From Galaxea fascicularis (Eukaryota; Cnidaria; Anthozoa; Scleractinia; Euphylliidae), in the NCBI GenBank assembly GCA_948470475.1, contig OX419336.1, positions 11,622,895-11,686,894 on the forward strand: DNA of 64,000 nt. Reading direction: 5' to 3'. The position numbers were made by a program, and so were the translations under genes. This document shows positions 12,043 to 22,207 of this stretch, one piece after another; the first letter of the stretch is position 1, and each line of letters opens with the position of its first letter. The notes under the pieces are model-generated. The model had not been told where the DNA came from, ran no database searches, and worked only from the letters and a program-made list of their open reading frames with translations.

Positions 12043-12480
12043 ACGTTTTATTGTATTTTTCAGAAGCTTTGTTTATTGTAGGACATGAATCTGTTATCAT
12101 CTCATCGAGTTGTTGTAAGTAGCTTATGAATGATATGTCGTTGTATTCAAGGCCTCTCAAAAATGATCTCAATTTTATTAATACCTTATGATAATTTTGA
12201 AATGCGAATTTACACATATTAACTTTTGTATCGAGATTGTTCTTTACCATATATCCTTGAATTAAATGGATCCAGCTATTGTTCCAGTACTTACGAGAGC
12301 TAATGGTACCATATTAAGTGATAATTTAATACGGTTTAGCTTTTTATATTTCCATTTGTAACACGTATATTTTTCATGATAAGTTTTATATAATTGTTTT
12401 AATTCTTTTATTTCAGACTCACTTAATTTCTGATCAATGTGATTCCAATCGAAAATTTTTCTCTTTATACTCATATACAT
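12032..12480 (-). pseudogene. small unknown protein of Polinton-type elements, broken
   Basis: Two leftward frames, 12480-12262 and 12250-12032, look like the halves of one gene. The first has a basic helical N-terminus and ends in a small-residue hydrophobic run (SLNMVPLALVSTGTIAGSI) at a stop. The second resumes with NMCKFAFQNYHKVLIKLRSF and a short acidic tail. A glycine-rich hydrophobic segment expected between them seems missing, so a deletion plus frameshift near 12255 is likely. The hydrophobic stretch could be membrane-associated. Function unknown; I have the impression that cnidarian genomes carry many related frames near such elements. Confidence 0.45.
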
Positions 12481-12484
12481 TACT

Positions 12485-12922
12485 TTAGATTATCAATTTT
12501 CTATGAATGCAATACAATATACCTGATATTGGTCCACATAGAGGATTGCTTTTCATAAAGTTATTTGTTTTATGCTCAGGGATAGAATATAAATACCCTC
12601 TATCAAGCGAATGATTATAAAAGAATCGTCCAAATGCATCATGTAATATACTATGAGTATGAAATACTTGGAATCTTCCAAGAGTTGATTCAAGAAGCCA
12701 TGTTAACCATCCACTATCAGGTCCAATAAGACCAATGTCATAGTTATTCATTTCAAGTATTTCATCAATTGTCAATAGTTTATTAAAATGCTTATGATAT
12801 AAGTATTGATATACCAAAGCAGATTTTAAGACAACATTTTGAACAGTTGGATGCTTTTCTTTTGTTTCAAGAAAGAATCTTTCAATATACTTTTTTATAT
12901 CTTTTATCATATGATATATCAT
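12485..12922 (-). CDS. unknown protein with HDAFGRF motif
   Basis: 145 codons, intact. It shows a basic helical N-terminus, then GPDSGWLTWLLESTLGRF (about residues 68-85), THSILHDAFGRFFYNH (about 89-104) and NPLCGPISGILYC near the end. The dense run of aromatic, Gly and His-Asp residues looks like an enzyme or a tightly folded domain, and the adjacent HD could be catalytic. I do not recognise the family. It starts just inside the 3' end of the fibre-like gene at 12931-13766 and is read in the same direction, so it may share a transcript. Confidence 0.5.
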   Translation of the reverse strand: MIYHMIKDIKKYIERFFLETKEKHPTVQNVVLKSALVYQYLYHKHFNKLLTIDEILEMNNYDIGLIGPDSGWLTWLLESTLGRFQVFHTHSILHDAFGRFFYNHSLDRGYLYSIPEHKTNNFMKSNPLCGPISGILYCIHRKLII

Positions 12923-12930
12923 TGTATTAT

Positions 12931-13766
12931 TTAACCAGTTTCAACATATGTTATTGTGACGAGTATATTCTCAGTTGAATTGGATAAAAACTGTAAATTT
13001 AGTGGACCAGGACCGAAATTACCGTTAATGGTATCAGTCATTGTTTTTGCACCATTATTTAATGTTCGTGTTCTACTATAGTTATTACTTGAAAGAAGTT
13101 TATAAATGATTGAATTGTAAGAGTCTTTTTCATCCTTTTTATAAAATATATTTTTTTAATATTAATATTTTGGTGAAAATAGATTGTTGAATTACTTCCA
13201 AATATGACATTTTTTCACCTTTTTCAATGAAACCTCTTACTTTTTCTTCTTTTTTATCAATATAACTTTTGAATGCAATGGTTTCATTTTGCCCATTCAA
13301 ATTGGGGATTTGAAGCGTTGCATTTCTTGATTGTTGATTCGGTTTTCAAAAAATAGTTCTATTTGAATATCTGAATTTTATGCAATCGCAATAAAGTGAT
13401 CCAAAGTCTCCATAAATAGGTATTTTTCCGTTCGATATACTATTAGAATTGGTTCCAAATAGTTTATTCAGATCCGCTGCTGATATCTGGCTATTTATGT
13501 TGTCAATAGATATCGAACCGCGTTTAAAGTTTATTGTATTTTGAATATCAAGAGCACCTGCTGATATATAATTCACCATTTGGTTTACATTGATTGCATG
13601 ATTACCAGATGTACCCTCTTTCACGTTAGTCAATTTTTTTATTATCAATATCATAATTACCATCAGAAGTGAGTTTAAAACCTATACCAGGCACTCTTAT
13701 CACATTAGAATGAGGGATATAAGATGATGAATGTAAGTTTTTACTGTTATCATTATGAATTCCCAT
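12931..13766 (-). pseudogene. fibre-like protein, paralogue of the 15325-17074 gene, frameshifted
   Basis: The ATG at 13766 follows a TATATAT run, and the stop (TTA on + at 12931) ends a VTITYVETG tail. The N-terminus has GFKLTSDGNYDIDNKK, then LTNVKEG after a frameshift in an A7 run near 13635. An ISAADLNKLFGTNS block and a GKIPIYGDFGSLYCDCIKFR block follow. All of these occur, slightly changed, in the larger fibre-like gene, so the two are duplicates. A stop at 13346 and another frame change near 13140 separate the last part. Repeats of this kind resemble phage tail fibres, which trimerise for host attachment; that role is inferred. Confidence 0.6.
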
Positions 13767-13784
13767 ATATATCAGTGTATTATA

Positions 13785-14763
13785 TTAAGTTATATGACAA
13801 GTTGCTTTTTCTTCCTGTTCGAACCTCAAGCTGAAATAATAAACACCACTATTCAGATTTTTATTCGTATCAATTTTTGTAAGCGTGTATGGTCTAATTT
13901 CATTTCTGTATTCATCGTTTGTGGTTCTTCTTCCACCTCGACTGGTTTGTTGTTGTGTACGTAGAATGATAAATTGGTTGGTTTTATTGCCTTCATAATA
14001 AACTGAAATTGATTTTAATGCGGCATTGAATGGTAATAAATATTCGTTTTCAATCGTACCTAGACTCAATAAATAATATTCATTGTACACAATATTACCG
14101 GAATATTCTGCATTTAACAAAATAGGTAATCCGATTATATTGTTATGATTGAAATCTATTGGTTGATAAAAATTTAGTTTATCATTTTCGAAATCCATGT
14201 ATTTTTATTACCCCTATAAATACCACTTGAAATATATAAATCTTCATCACAATAAATTCGATCTACAACTTTGAATTTATCATTTATATTTATAGGTTGG
14301 TTGAATATGATCTCACCATGTTCAGTATTATAATTAAGAAGATTTTTAGAATGGCTGACTATAGAATTATCTCTTATGTCAACATTCAAGAAACAATTGA
14401 TTTTATCGGTTGCAGAGAATCGATTTTCAGCAAGGATACCTTGTCTAAAGCTAACATTTCCTTCTGCATCACCTAACATTAGAACTTTATTTGAATAAGA
14501 ATCATATATTTCATGATCATTCAAATCAATATCAACCTTCATAGTCATTCTATCATTTTTTGTTTCATAAAGTGTAACATTATAAACGGAGCTGTCCACG
14601 TTGTTTTGGTAAGCATCGACCCCATAACCACAAGATTTAATGATATTTCATTTGGTGCATTAGTGACACCATCAATATGGGTTGTACAATATAAACGATG
14701 TTGTGGAGCAGTTAATTTTTTTAATTGCACTATTACTGCCAAATATTTTCTGGTTTTTCGCAT
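13785..14763 (-). pseudogene. fibre-like structural protein, frameshifted
   Basis: Three overlapping leftward frames (14763-14545, 14599-14174, 14198-13785) appear to be one gene of roughly 325 codons. Frame changes lie near 14610 and 14190. The middle part is rich in beta-prone repeats (DLNDHEIYDSYSNKVLMLGD, DIRDNSIVSHSKNLLNYN). The last part starts with DFNHNNIIGLPILLN, a repeat type shared with phage fibre stalks, and ends in a compact domain containing SISVYYEGN and SGVYYFSLRFEQEEK. It lies between the other two fibre-like genes, all read leftwards. An attachment role is inferred from repeat type and position. The start is uncertain because foreign-looking sequence adjoins it. Confidence 0.5.
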
Positions 14764-15370
14764 TTCCTTTCGAACCCTTTTTGTTTCGTTTGCGTTATTA
14801 TCTTATAGTATTTGTGGTTTTCGCCGCGGAAATGCCTGCTAACGTATGATTTACAAACAAAGAAATCTATTATCCTTTGTATTAGTTAGCATTGTCGAAC
14901 GTGCTCAAGAAACCTTTTCAGTTCTAGTCAACGTGTCATCGTGTTAAGATCAAAGTAAGGCTCAACGTCAACGCTGTGAAATCCCTAAAGCGGACACAGA
15001 AGTAAGTCTTTTCACTTTATGATATGTTACGTTTTATAAAGCCTTTTTACATCGCATATCCAAAGTTTGTTTTCGTAGTTTTGAAGGTAGTTTATAGTTA
15101 ATTTAACTATAGTTTTCGCTGTATTTATTTCTTAGTTTTCGAAACCGCTTTGTACATCGTTTTCTTCGTTTACACTGCCTTATCATCGCTTCGCTTCGCA
15201 TCGCTTCTTTTCAACATTGTTAACGTCTCATCGCTTCGCTTCAATAAACTTTGTCTACATTCTTATCGTCGTGAACATCATTGTTGTAGCGAAAGTTCTT
15301 AAAGCGCGTCAAGAGTTTTCTGTCTTAACGTGGGATTAAACGATCGTCCTGTGAGTAACGTTTTGCGCTC
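14764..15370. other. segment of unlike composition between fibre genes, possible insertion
   Basis: This stretch is richer in CG dinucleotides and in short runs such as CATCGCTTCGCTTC (repeated around 15185-15241) than the AT-rich element around it. It has no viral motif. The last codons of the 15325 frame (after about 15370) also look unlike the rest of that protein. A solo LTR or other insertion is possible, but I could not find clear terminal repeats or a target duplication. Confidence 0.35.
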
Positions 15371-17074
15371 ACATGTACGATTGTTTTAGTATAATAATAT
15401 TCAGTATTTCCTATATCATAATTATATTTAACTGAATGATGGTATGGAATGGAAATTCCAGTCCCTGTAATATTTATCTGAGACTTATTCCAGTATGATT
15501 GATTTGTAAAAAGCTGCTCTATTGCAATAGTATGATCCTTGTTGCTTGCAAGATCTAATTGAATACCAAATCTGTATCTATAATTATTCGATCCGTCATT
15601 CTGAGCTTTGAAAGAAATGACCTTTTTGTTAGTGTGAAAACTTTGTTCATAATTTGCAATATATTCTACAATCAAACCGTATTCAGTTGTTATTTGATCG
15701 ACATCATTCATAACATATTTGAATGTATTTTCAAGATGATGCGAAGGTCCAGCTTTTGTTTTATTATCAATGTATTTTTTGTACCAGCATCTGTATCGTT
15801 AATTGGTTCACTTAAATTAGTCAATTGATTACTACTATCCATGTTTAAACTAGATAACATTTTATTAGATCCATCAACCTTAAGAAAATTCATATCTGTA
15901 TAGTTTTTGTTGACTGCATCCTCTCTATCAGTAGGTGCTGTTAAATTGATTATTTTGTTATTATTTGCATTTAAGTTTCCTTGTAAACACCTAATCTTCT
16001 ATGAACGAAATTGTCTTGAACGTATGATTTATTCACAGCGCTGCTATTGAACTGAGGAGTACCTAGATTATGAATCTGACGTTTATTGTCATCTAAATCA
16101 GAATTAAACTGTATAGGCTTTTGCATTACTCCACCGGTTTTTTTATTAAGATAAATATCGTTAATGTATTTGATATTTACAATATCACTACCAGAATGTG
16201 AGGCTTGATTGAAATCTGGTACTTGTATCCTACCACTAAATGTTTGTCTTGAATTGGTTGTTAAATCAGCTTTTGTATTAATTTGTGTGTCAACATAGTC
16301 TTTTCGTGTGAGATGAGAATTTTGAGTCGGTTGTTTATTACAAATGATTTGTTCTTGAAATGGTTGAGTATCTCGTATTGTCTGATCGGTACTCCTGAAC
16401 ATAATGTATCTATCAGCACCTCGTAAATCAGCTATTTTTAATGTTCTATTATAACCTTGATAATCAGGTTTCAATACAATAAAGCTGTTTGCATTACGAA
16501 ATTTGATTTTATCACAGTAAAGTTGACCTTCACTACTGTATATAGGTAATTTACCACCTGATATATTATAAGCATTAGATCCCAATAGTTTATTCAAATC
16601 AGCAGCTGATATATTACTGTTTGTTCCATCAATGGAGATAGCACCTCGGCGAATATTAATAGTTCCTTGTATATTTAAATCACCATTTTCAATACAATTT
16701 TCCATTGATCGAACATTTACAGCTTCTTGTGGTCTGAAAGGATTAGAGCTGGAAGATGAAATATCTCCTAAATTGACAATTCTATTGTTTTCCATATCAA
16801 GCTCCTGGTAATTATTTGCTATTTGTACGTTTCTAATATGTTTCATATTCATGTCTAAATCACTTTGAGCTGTTAAACTTAATTTTTCAACTAATCCAGT
16901 ATCTATTTGATCCTTTCTCACACAATCACCACCATCAGTACCCTCTTTCACGTTAGTTAGTTTTTTATTATCGATATCATAATTACCATCCGTAGTCAGT
17001 TTGTAACCAACACCAGGATTTGTAGTACGTGGATTATGAACATTATCGCTGAACTGATTCCCATATACTTCCAT
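15325..17074 (-). pseudogene. fibre-like protein with phage-tail-fibre repeats, frameshifted
   Basis: The ATG at 17074 (MEVYGNQFSDN) is preferred over an in-frame upstream ATG at 17167, which lies within the ATPase coding end. The first frame runs to 15971 with repeats of the type NKKLTNVKEG...D..., DMENNRIVNLGD...EAVNVRSME and DDNKRQIHNLGTPQFNSSAV. Each is a short strand-turn followed by an Asp/Lys-Tyr-Val element. Frame changes near 15975 and 15770 link it to 15893-15708 (SNQLTNLSEPINDTDAGTK) and 15711-15325. The latter is a C-terminal domain with IVEYIANYEQSFHTNKKVI and HTIAIEQLFTNQSYWNKSQI. The pattern matches phage tail-fibre stalks with a C-terminal head. Receptor attachment is inferred. 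It follows the packaging ATPase with a 32-bp overlap. Confidence 0.65.
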
Positions 17075-17699
17075 AAAAATTCCTTTTGACCATTTTCTTT
17101 GGTTTGTCAACATATAAAAATGAATATGGTCTTTTAGTTGCTTTTTCATATTGATCTTTTGTAACATTCAATTCTCTTCAAATCAAATTTCTTTCATTAT
17201 TGCTTGGAAACTCATAAACAACATAATGGCTGCAATTCAATCTTATGTCTTTTGGTGTTTTATAGAAGCTCTGACTTAGATATATCGACGAGCAGTTTTT
17301 ATGTCTCCCTTGAATAAAATAATCAATTAATGGTTTCTGATTTAAATCACAAATGAAATCATCAAATATTACTATTTTTTGAGAACCACTATCCAGACTA
17401 TCAACGGGTTTTATTTCATCGTTATTGTAATGTATAATATCATAACCAACCTGTCTACTAATATCGTCCATTGTTTTGATCATGTGTTTGTATTTTTCTT
17501 GTTCAAGATTTTTACCGTATAGATGAACCTGATCAAAATAAACTAATGGTTTCATAAGCATGTGATAGAGAAGGTTAGTTTTTCCTGATCCCGAATTTCC
17601 AAATATTAGCATTCTGAATGGTTTATTAGGCATATAACGATATAGCTGTGTGAAATTAGTATTTTCATCTTCATTGAAATCGTAATTTGGTACTTCCAT
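17043..17699 (-). pseudogene. A32/FtsK-HerA-type genome-packaging ATPase, one late frameshift
   Basis: Start ATG at 17699 after an AT-rich run. The Walker A motif is GNSGSGKT (residues 34-41) and Walker B is KIVIFDD (about 108-114). SSIYLSQSFYKTPKDIRLN follows, as in A32-like ATPases where a Gln or Asn after a strand acts as sensor. The frame stops at 17178 after NERNLI. The next frame continues with a Lys/Tyr-rich tail (YEKATKRPYSFLYVDKPKK) to 17043, which is the normal kind of C-terminus, so a single-base frameshift near 17180 is likely. The enzyme pumps viral DNA into preformed capsids. It is divergent from the small gene at 17772 and overlaps the fibre gene at its 3' end. Confidence 0.85.
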
Positions 17700-17771
17700 T
17701 ATATATAATATTTAGATAAATAAAGATAAGTTTAGATAAGTTAAGATAAGTTTATATAACTGTTATATATA
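17700..17771. promoter_or_regulatory. bidirectional AT-rich promoter between the two gene arms
   Basis: 72 bp separate two divergent ATGs. It contains several tandem AGATAAGTT-like units (about 17712-17755) and TATATA runs directly against both start codons (TATATAATGG on the right, its mirror on the left). No other divergent gene pair exists in the element, so this should drive both arms. Inferred from position and sequence only. Confidence 0.55.
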
Positions 17772-19158
17772 ATGGATATTGAACAATTTAAAAAGCTCAG
17801 TAATTCCAAAATTGAAGCAGGAAGAAAAACCAGAGCTGTAAGAAAAGAGTTGAAAGAATATAAGGAAGCTAAACAAGATGAATATGAGGGAGTATCAGAA
17901 GCATTCAAACCAATCATTGATGTTGAAAAAAGTGTTAAACAGTGTATTGATAAAAAACAAGATGAATTAATTGAACAACTTCAAAAAATCAAAAAGCCAT
18001 TACAAGTGGCTTAGAAGATTTTATCATTCATAACCAATTACCTGAAACCCCAGTACAAGGTACAAAGTTACCAATTGATTATAAACCAGCAATGATGGAT
18101 GAATCACCACCCAAAAATATATCGGATTTAGATAAAGGATTCAATCCTGCTGGTATTCAAACATGGACTAAATATGGACTCTATACACCATCTGATGTAT
18201 TAAAGGGTGTTCAAAGTCAAGAAATAAATTTCAAAAATTACGATAAAAATTTAGGTCAATTAATAAAAAAACTAGGAGTTGAAAAAGCCCCATTTTCGAA
18301 GAAAAATAAAAAAAATAACCGGAAAATATCGTGAAAATCAACGAATTAGATAAAGAAATCAATTCATTGCGAAAATATAGAAGTAGAATAAGTGTAATTC
18401 CTGAAGGTTTGAAGACACTTGGATCTGGAATATATACACAGAAAAAACGAAATGCTTATAAAATAAATATGCAAACAGGAGGATATGGTAATCTTAAAAT
18501 TGATTTACCTAAGCTGTTTGGTCAATTAAAAATGATTGCTTATAGGGACGGTAAAAAGGTATATGATAATAAAGCAGATTTTGATACAATTGATCTGCTA
18601 CCAAAGAGGTTCAACAGTAAAAAGAAATACAGTGATCTGTCGAGAATGATTTTCAATGAATTAAATACATTATCTGAAATTCCAATTCACTGTACTAGTA
18701 AAAAGTATAAAAAATTGGGCTCGGGTGTTATTTACTTTAATAATCCCGATGATTTACTTGATAGAATGGAATTGCTTGGAGGATCAATCTTATCAGGAAA
18801 CGATGGTGTTAAAAAGGAATTTACACAAATAGCTCATACATTGAATAAATCGACTGAATATAGTGCTCGATTACCTAATATAACTAACAGCGTTGATAAA
18901 ATCAATATTCATAGTAATATTGTAACAAATTCTATATTAAGCGGATATTCTAATAATCTCCTTGCCGTTGTTCCAGCTGATAATCTAACTAGAAGCTATA
19001 GTTTTAAATTCGAGCCCAGGAGATTGTTATTTAATGAGGTCTCAAGGAATACTATTGATGAAATGAGATTTTATGTGACTGATGCACTCGGTCGTCCTAT
19101 TGATTTAAATGGAATAGATTGGTTCATGACATTAATTCTACGGTCAAAACCGATATAA
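17772..19158 (+). pseudogene. conserved Polinton structural-protein candidate, frameshifted twice
   Basis: Three frames in series (17772-18014, 18092-18334 extended upstream, 18331-19158) read as one protein of about 460 residues. The frame changes lie near 18010 and in the A-rich stretch near 18310. The N-terminus is a Lys/Glu coiled coil. The middle has YGNLKIDLPKLF, then DLLPKRFNSKKKYSDLS and LGSGVIYFNNPDDLLDRMEL with a GGSILSGNDGVK loop. The C-terminal domain, RSYSFKFEPRRLLF and ending GRPIDLNGIDWFMTLILRS, looks like a separate, beta-rich domain. I recognise the sequence type as frequent in cnidarian Polinton-like loci but know no established function. Its place before the capsid gene suggests a virion component. 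Confidence 0.5.
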
Positions 19159-19174
19159 TATAATCTAATTGTAT

Positions 19175-19555
19175 ATGAATCAATTTGAATATAAAAAACG
19201 ATATGATCCTGATTTAGGGATGTATGTCAAGAAACATGTTCATAGCGGAGAAATCCATGGTGGAGCATTGACTGATATTTTCAAATCTGTTGCCTGTAAT
19301 TTATTTGGTAAAACAATGAAAGAGGCTGCAAAAACAGCATCTAAAAAGGCTCTTCAAACTGCAGCTACAAAAACAGGAGAATCTGCAGGTAAAAAAGCCG
19401 GCAATAAAATAATTCAACTATTAAGCAAAAAAAATAAAACGACATCATCACCTGCAGTGACACAAATACCAAAAACAAAACCTCTATCACAATATGAGAT
19501 TAATGAGAGAGTAAACAGAATAATTTCTGGAGGTAGATTGAGAAAAATTATGTAA
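19175..19555 (+). CDS. small basic Ala/Lys-rich protein, possible core or membrane-active virion protein
   Basis: The ATG at 19175 follows TATA-rich sequence; the in-frame TTG at 19169 is not preferred. It is 126 residues and intact. An acidic/aromatic start is followed by GGALTDIFKSVACNLFGKTM and a long amphipathic Ala/Lys helix (KEAAKTASKKALQTAATKTG). A Gly/Lys segment and a basic tail ending SGGRLRKIM follow. Size, charge and a Gly-Gly-Ala site (possible protease cleavage) recall adenovirus core and pVI-type precursors, but this is analogy. It ends 11 bp before the major capsid gene. Confidence 0.5.
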   Translation: MNQFEYKKRYDPDLGMYVKKHVHSGEIHGGALTDIFKSVACNLFGKTMKEAAKTASKKALQTAATKTGESAGKKAGNKIIQLLSKKNKTTSSPAVTQIPKTKPLSQYEINERVNRIISGGRLRKIM

Positions 19556-19566
19556 TATAATATTAT

Positions 19567-21242
19567 ATGTTTAGAAATAGTAAATACGTTGAACGATACG
19601 AAGATGTTGTTTTTGAATTAGAAACTCCATTAAATACAGCATCTGCTCAAAATGCATATCAAAAAAAGGATGGATACAGATTCGTATGTGATAATACAGG
19701 TGAGGTTACTCCTTTTGACTGGTATAATTCAAGAATTGCAGTAGATTTTAAAGTAGTATTATTGAACAACAATGATATTGCTTTACAAGACCACAACGGT
19801 ATAGTAAATAGCTCTCATGCATTAATCAATAATTTCAAAGTTAATCTAAATGGTAAAAAAGTATATGATCTTAACGATGCCAATCATTGTGTTAATATCA
19901 AGAATTTATTAGAGTACACTCCATCTTATGCAGAAAGTACTGCTACTAATGAATTTTTCTATTTAGATACAAATCGACACGCTGAAAAACGAACAGCTGA
20001 AACTAATTACAATAAAGGGTTTGCTGTGAGAAAAGCATTATTGGGTGCATCAAGTATAGTCAATACTGAAATACCTCTCAATAGATATAGTTTTTTCGAA
20101 GCACTACAAGATGAACTTCTGCCAAATACGAGATTAGAGATAAATTTAGAACTTGAATCTGATGCAAATCTCATATGGCAAGCAGGAGCCAATTGCAAAG
20201 TTGTTGTTACTAAAATGCAACTTCTGGTACCCAGAATCACTTTTAATTCTGAAGGTCAATCATTATATGCTAGTAAATTCATTACAAACAAGAAATGGAC
20301 ATATATGAGAGACGAAATCATGAGATCAAATTCTTCACAACAAAGATCCGGACATTTCAATATTACAAGTGGAATAAGCAAACCGAGACATGTATTCGTT
20401 TTCATCATCAATGATGCCAATATTAACGCTCAGACAGCCAATCCATTTTTGTATAACACTTTTTCAGTCAGTACAGACCCTAGAACTCTTATTAATTGTC
20501 ATCTTGCAGTAGCAAATGGTAACGAGTATCCTGAATTACATTATACACCTACTACAGATATGACCAGAGTGTATAGAGATATTTTGAAATACGTCCATAA
20601 AAACAATGAATACGGTGAAGGCACTTTACTTAACAGAAGTAATTTCAGTACAATCTTTCCTTTTGTGTATTTTGATCTTACTAAACAAAAACTCGATATT
20701 CGCGATGGAACAACTAAACTAACTTTCAGATATGAACTACAGTCAAACTAAGTGAAGCGTACCCCTCAAGATTGCATTGATGAACTGATTATTTGAAAAT
20801 TGAACCCGCTAGTCGTTTCAAGAATGCAATAATGAATTGATTATTCGAATATTGAACTCGCTCGTTCGATCCAAGAATACGCCTAACGGCTTCCGTTTTC
20901 GAAAAATCAATTCACTGTTGCGACAAGTAGGTTTCAAACCTACTAGTCTTTTCTAGAATGTAATAGTGAATTGACTTTTCGAAAACGGAACCCGTTAGCC
21001 GTATTCTTGGATTGAACGAGCGAGTTCAATATTCGAATAATCAATTCATTAGTGCATTCTTGAAACGACTAGCAGGTTCAAGTTTCAAATAATCAGTTCA
21101 TTAATCCAATCTTGAGGGGTACGCTTCAATTAGTTTGACTGTAAGTGGTACAACAGCAACTGCTTATAGTGTATATGCTTTGATTTTATATGAACAGGAA
21201 GCAGAGCTCATTCAGAAAGATGGTAAACTCATGTTCCGTTAA
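19567..21242 (+). pseudogene. major capsid protein (double jelly roll), split by a MITE
   Basis: ATG at 19567 after a TATAATATTATATG run. About 391 codons are open before the 402-bp MITE at 20740-21141. The remaining C-terminal codons (SGTTATAYSVYALILYEQEA, to a stop at 21240-21242) lie directly after it. Motifs include VERYEDVVFELETPLN, WYNSRIAVDFKV, NNFKVNLNGKKVYD and FYLDTNRHAEKR. Length and beta-rich composition fit Polinton capsid proteins, which form hexagonal trimers with a double jelly-roll fold. The insertion is in frame with the TA target, so the gene was intact when the MITE arrived. As it stands, the product would end within a few codons of the insertion. Confidence 0.85.
20740..21141. 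mobile_element. foldback MITE (Tc1/mariner or pogo-like) inside the capsid gene
   Basis: A near-perfect 402-bp palindrome. The left arm starts CAGTCAAACTAAG and the right arm ends ...TTAGTTTGACTG. Both ends are flanked by TA (20738-20739 and 21142-21143), the target duplication of Tc1/mariner-type elements. Arms are about 195 bp and meet near 20940, where a smaller hairpin (AGTAGGTTTCAAACCTACT) lies. No coding capacity. Confidence 0.85.
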
Positions 21243-21308
21243 AGAACATCAAAATATAATATAACAAATCAAATTTTAATTTAATGTAACATATATTATA
21301 TACAATAT

Positions 21309-22207
21309 ATGACACAATATTTTCCTTATAGTGTTAAATTAAGTAAAGGTCAAATGGAAAAGCTTTCAAGAGCTTATGCAAATAAGTCAGCCATTACGTT
21401 AAGATTAGAAAAATCTGATTTGAAAGGCAATGATGAGCTCATGTTGACGAAAACACAAATAAAACGAATTCAGAAAGCTATGAGTCTTAAAAAAGGAGTT
21501 GACATCAAAATTTCGAAAAGTCAGATACGTAAAGTTGCAAGACATGGAGGTAATTTGTTTAGTTCACTAGCAGGCTTATCATCCAAATTATTACCAATGG
21601 CAATGCCATTAGCTAAAAAGGCTATTGGACCTCTTGCAACAGGAGCTCTTTCCGGTTTAGCAAGCCTTGGTATTAATAAATTATTTGGAAGCGGTCAAAC
21701 AGGTGGATTTTTAATTCCTGACGCGAAAGTAAAACAATTAATTCAATATAAAGAATATCTAACAGCCAAACAAAAACAAGATATTCTCAATGCTTTACAA
21801 ACCGGATCTGGTGTTCATATCAAACCTACTAAAAAACAAATGGGAGCTGGTTTGGGAACAATTCTAGCTTCTGTCGGTATTCCAATGCTATTAGATGCTA
21901 TCATGGGTAAAGGCCTTCAAGTTGATTCAAATAGATCAAGAAGATCAATACCTGTCAAACTACCCCCAATACCAAAAAAAGCACATGGAGGTCTTGTATT
22001 ACCTGTTAATTATAGAAGCGATCCATTCATTGGTACTTGGGATCAAATGAAGAATCCTATGGTTGGTTATGGAAAGCCAAAAAAAGACAAAAAAAGGCAA
22101 AAAAACAAGGAAAAGGACTTTTAACAGGAGCTCTAGGAGTAAATCAGGATACAGCATTCAACAAAAACGTTTGGTCAAAAATCCCTCTGTTAGGTCAAAT
22201 AATATAA
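21309..22207 (+). pseudogene. membrane-active/minor capsid protein candidate, late frameshift
   Basis: ATG at 21309 next to TATATACAATATATG. The N-terminus has repeated LSKGQ/LTKTQIKRIQKA/ISKSQIRKV units (LSKGQMEKLSRAYANKSAIT; LMLTKTQIKRIQKAM). A Gly/Ala/Leu-rich amphipathic region follows (LSGLASLGINKLFGSG), then a second unit around TKKQMGAGLGTILASVGIPM and a basic tail. The frame is lost in A-runs at 22081-22110. The alternative frame continues with GLLTGALGVNQDTAFN to a stop at 22205-22207, the probable true C-terminus. The repeats plus amphipathic segments fit a penton- or pVI-like role, which is inference. It overlaps the protease gene. Confidence 0.5.

Noticed and set aside
13755..13964. 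Plus-strand frame of 69 codons in the Polinton
   Set aside because: Shadow of the leftward fibre-like genes.
20007..20240. Minus-strand frame inside the capsid gene
   Set aside because: Shadow of the major capsid protein frame.
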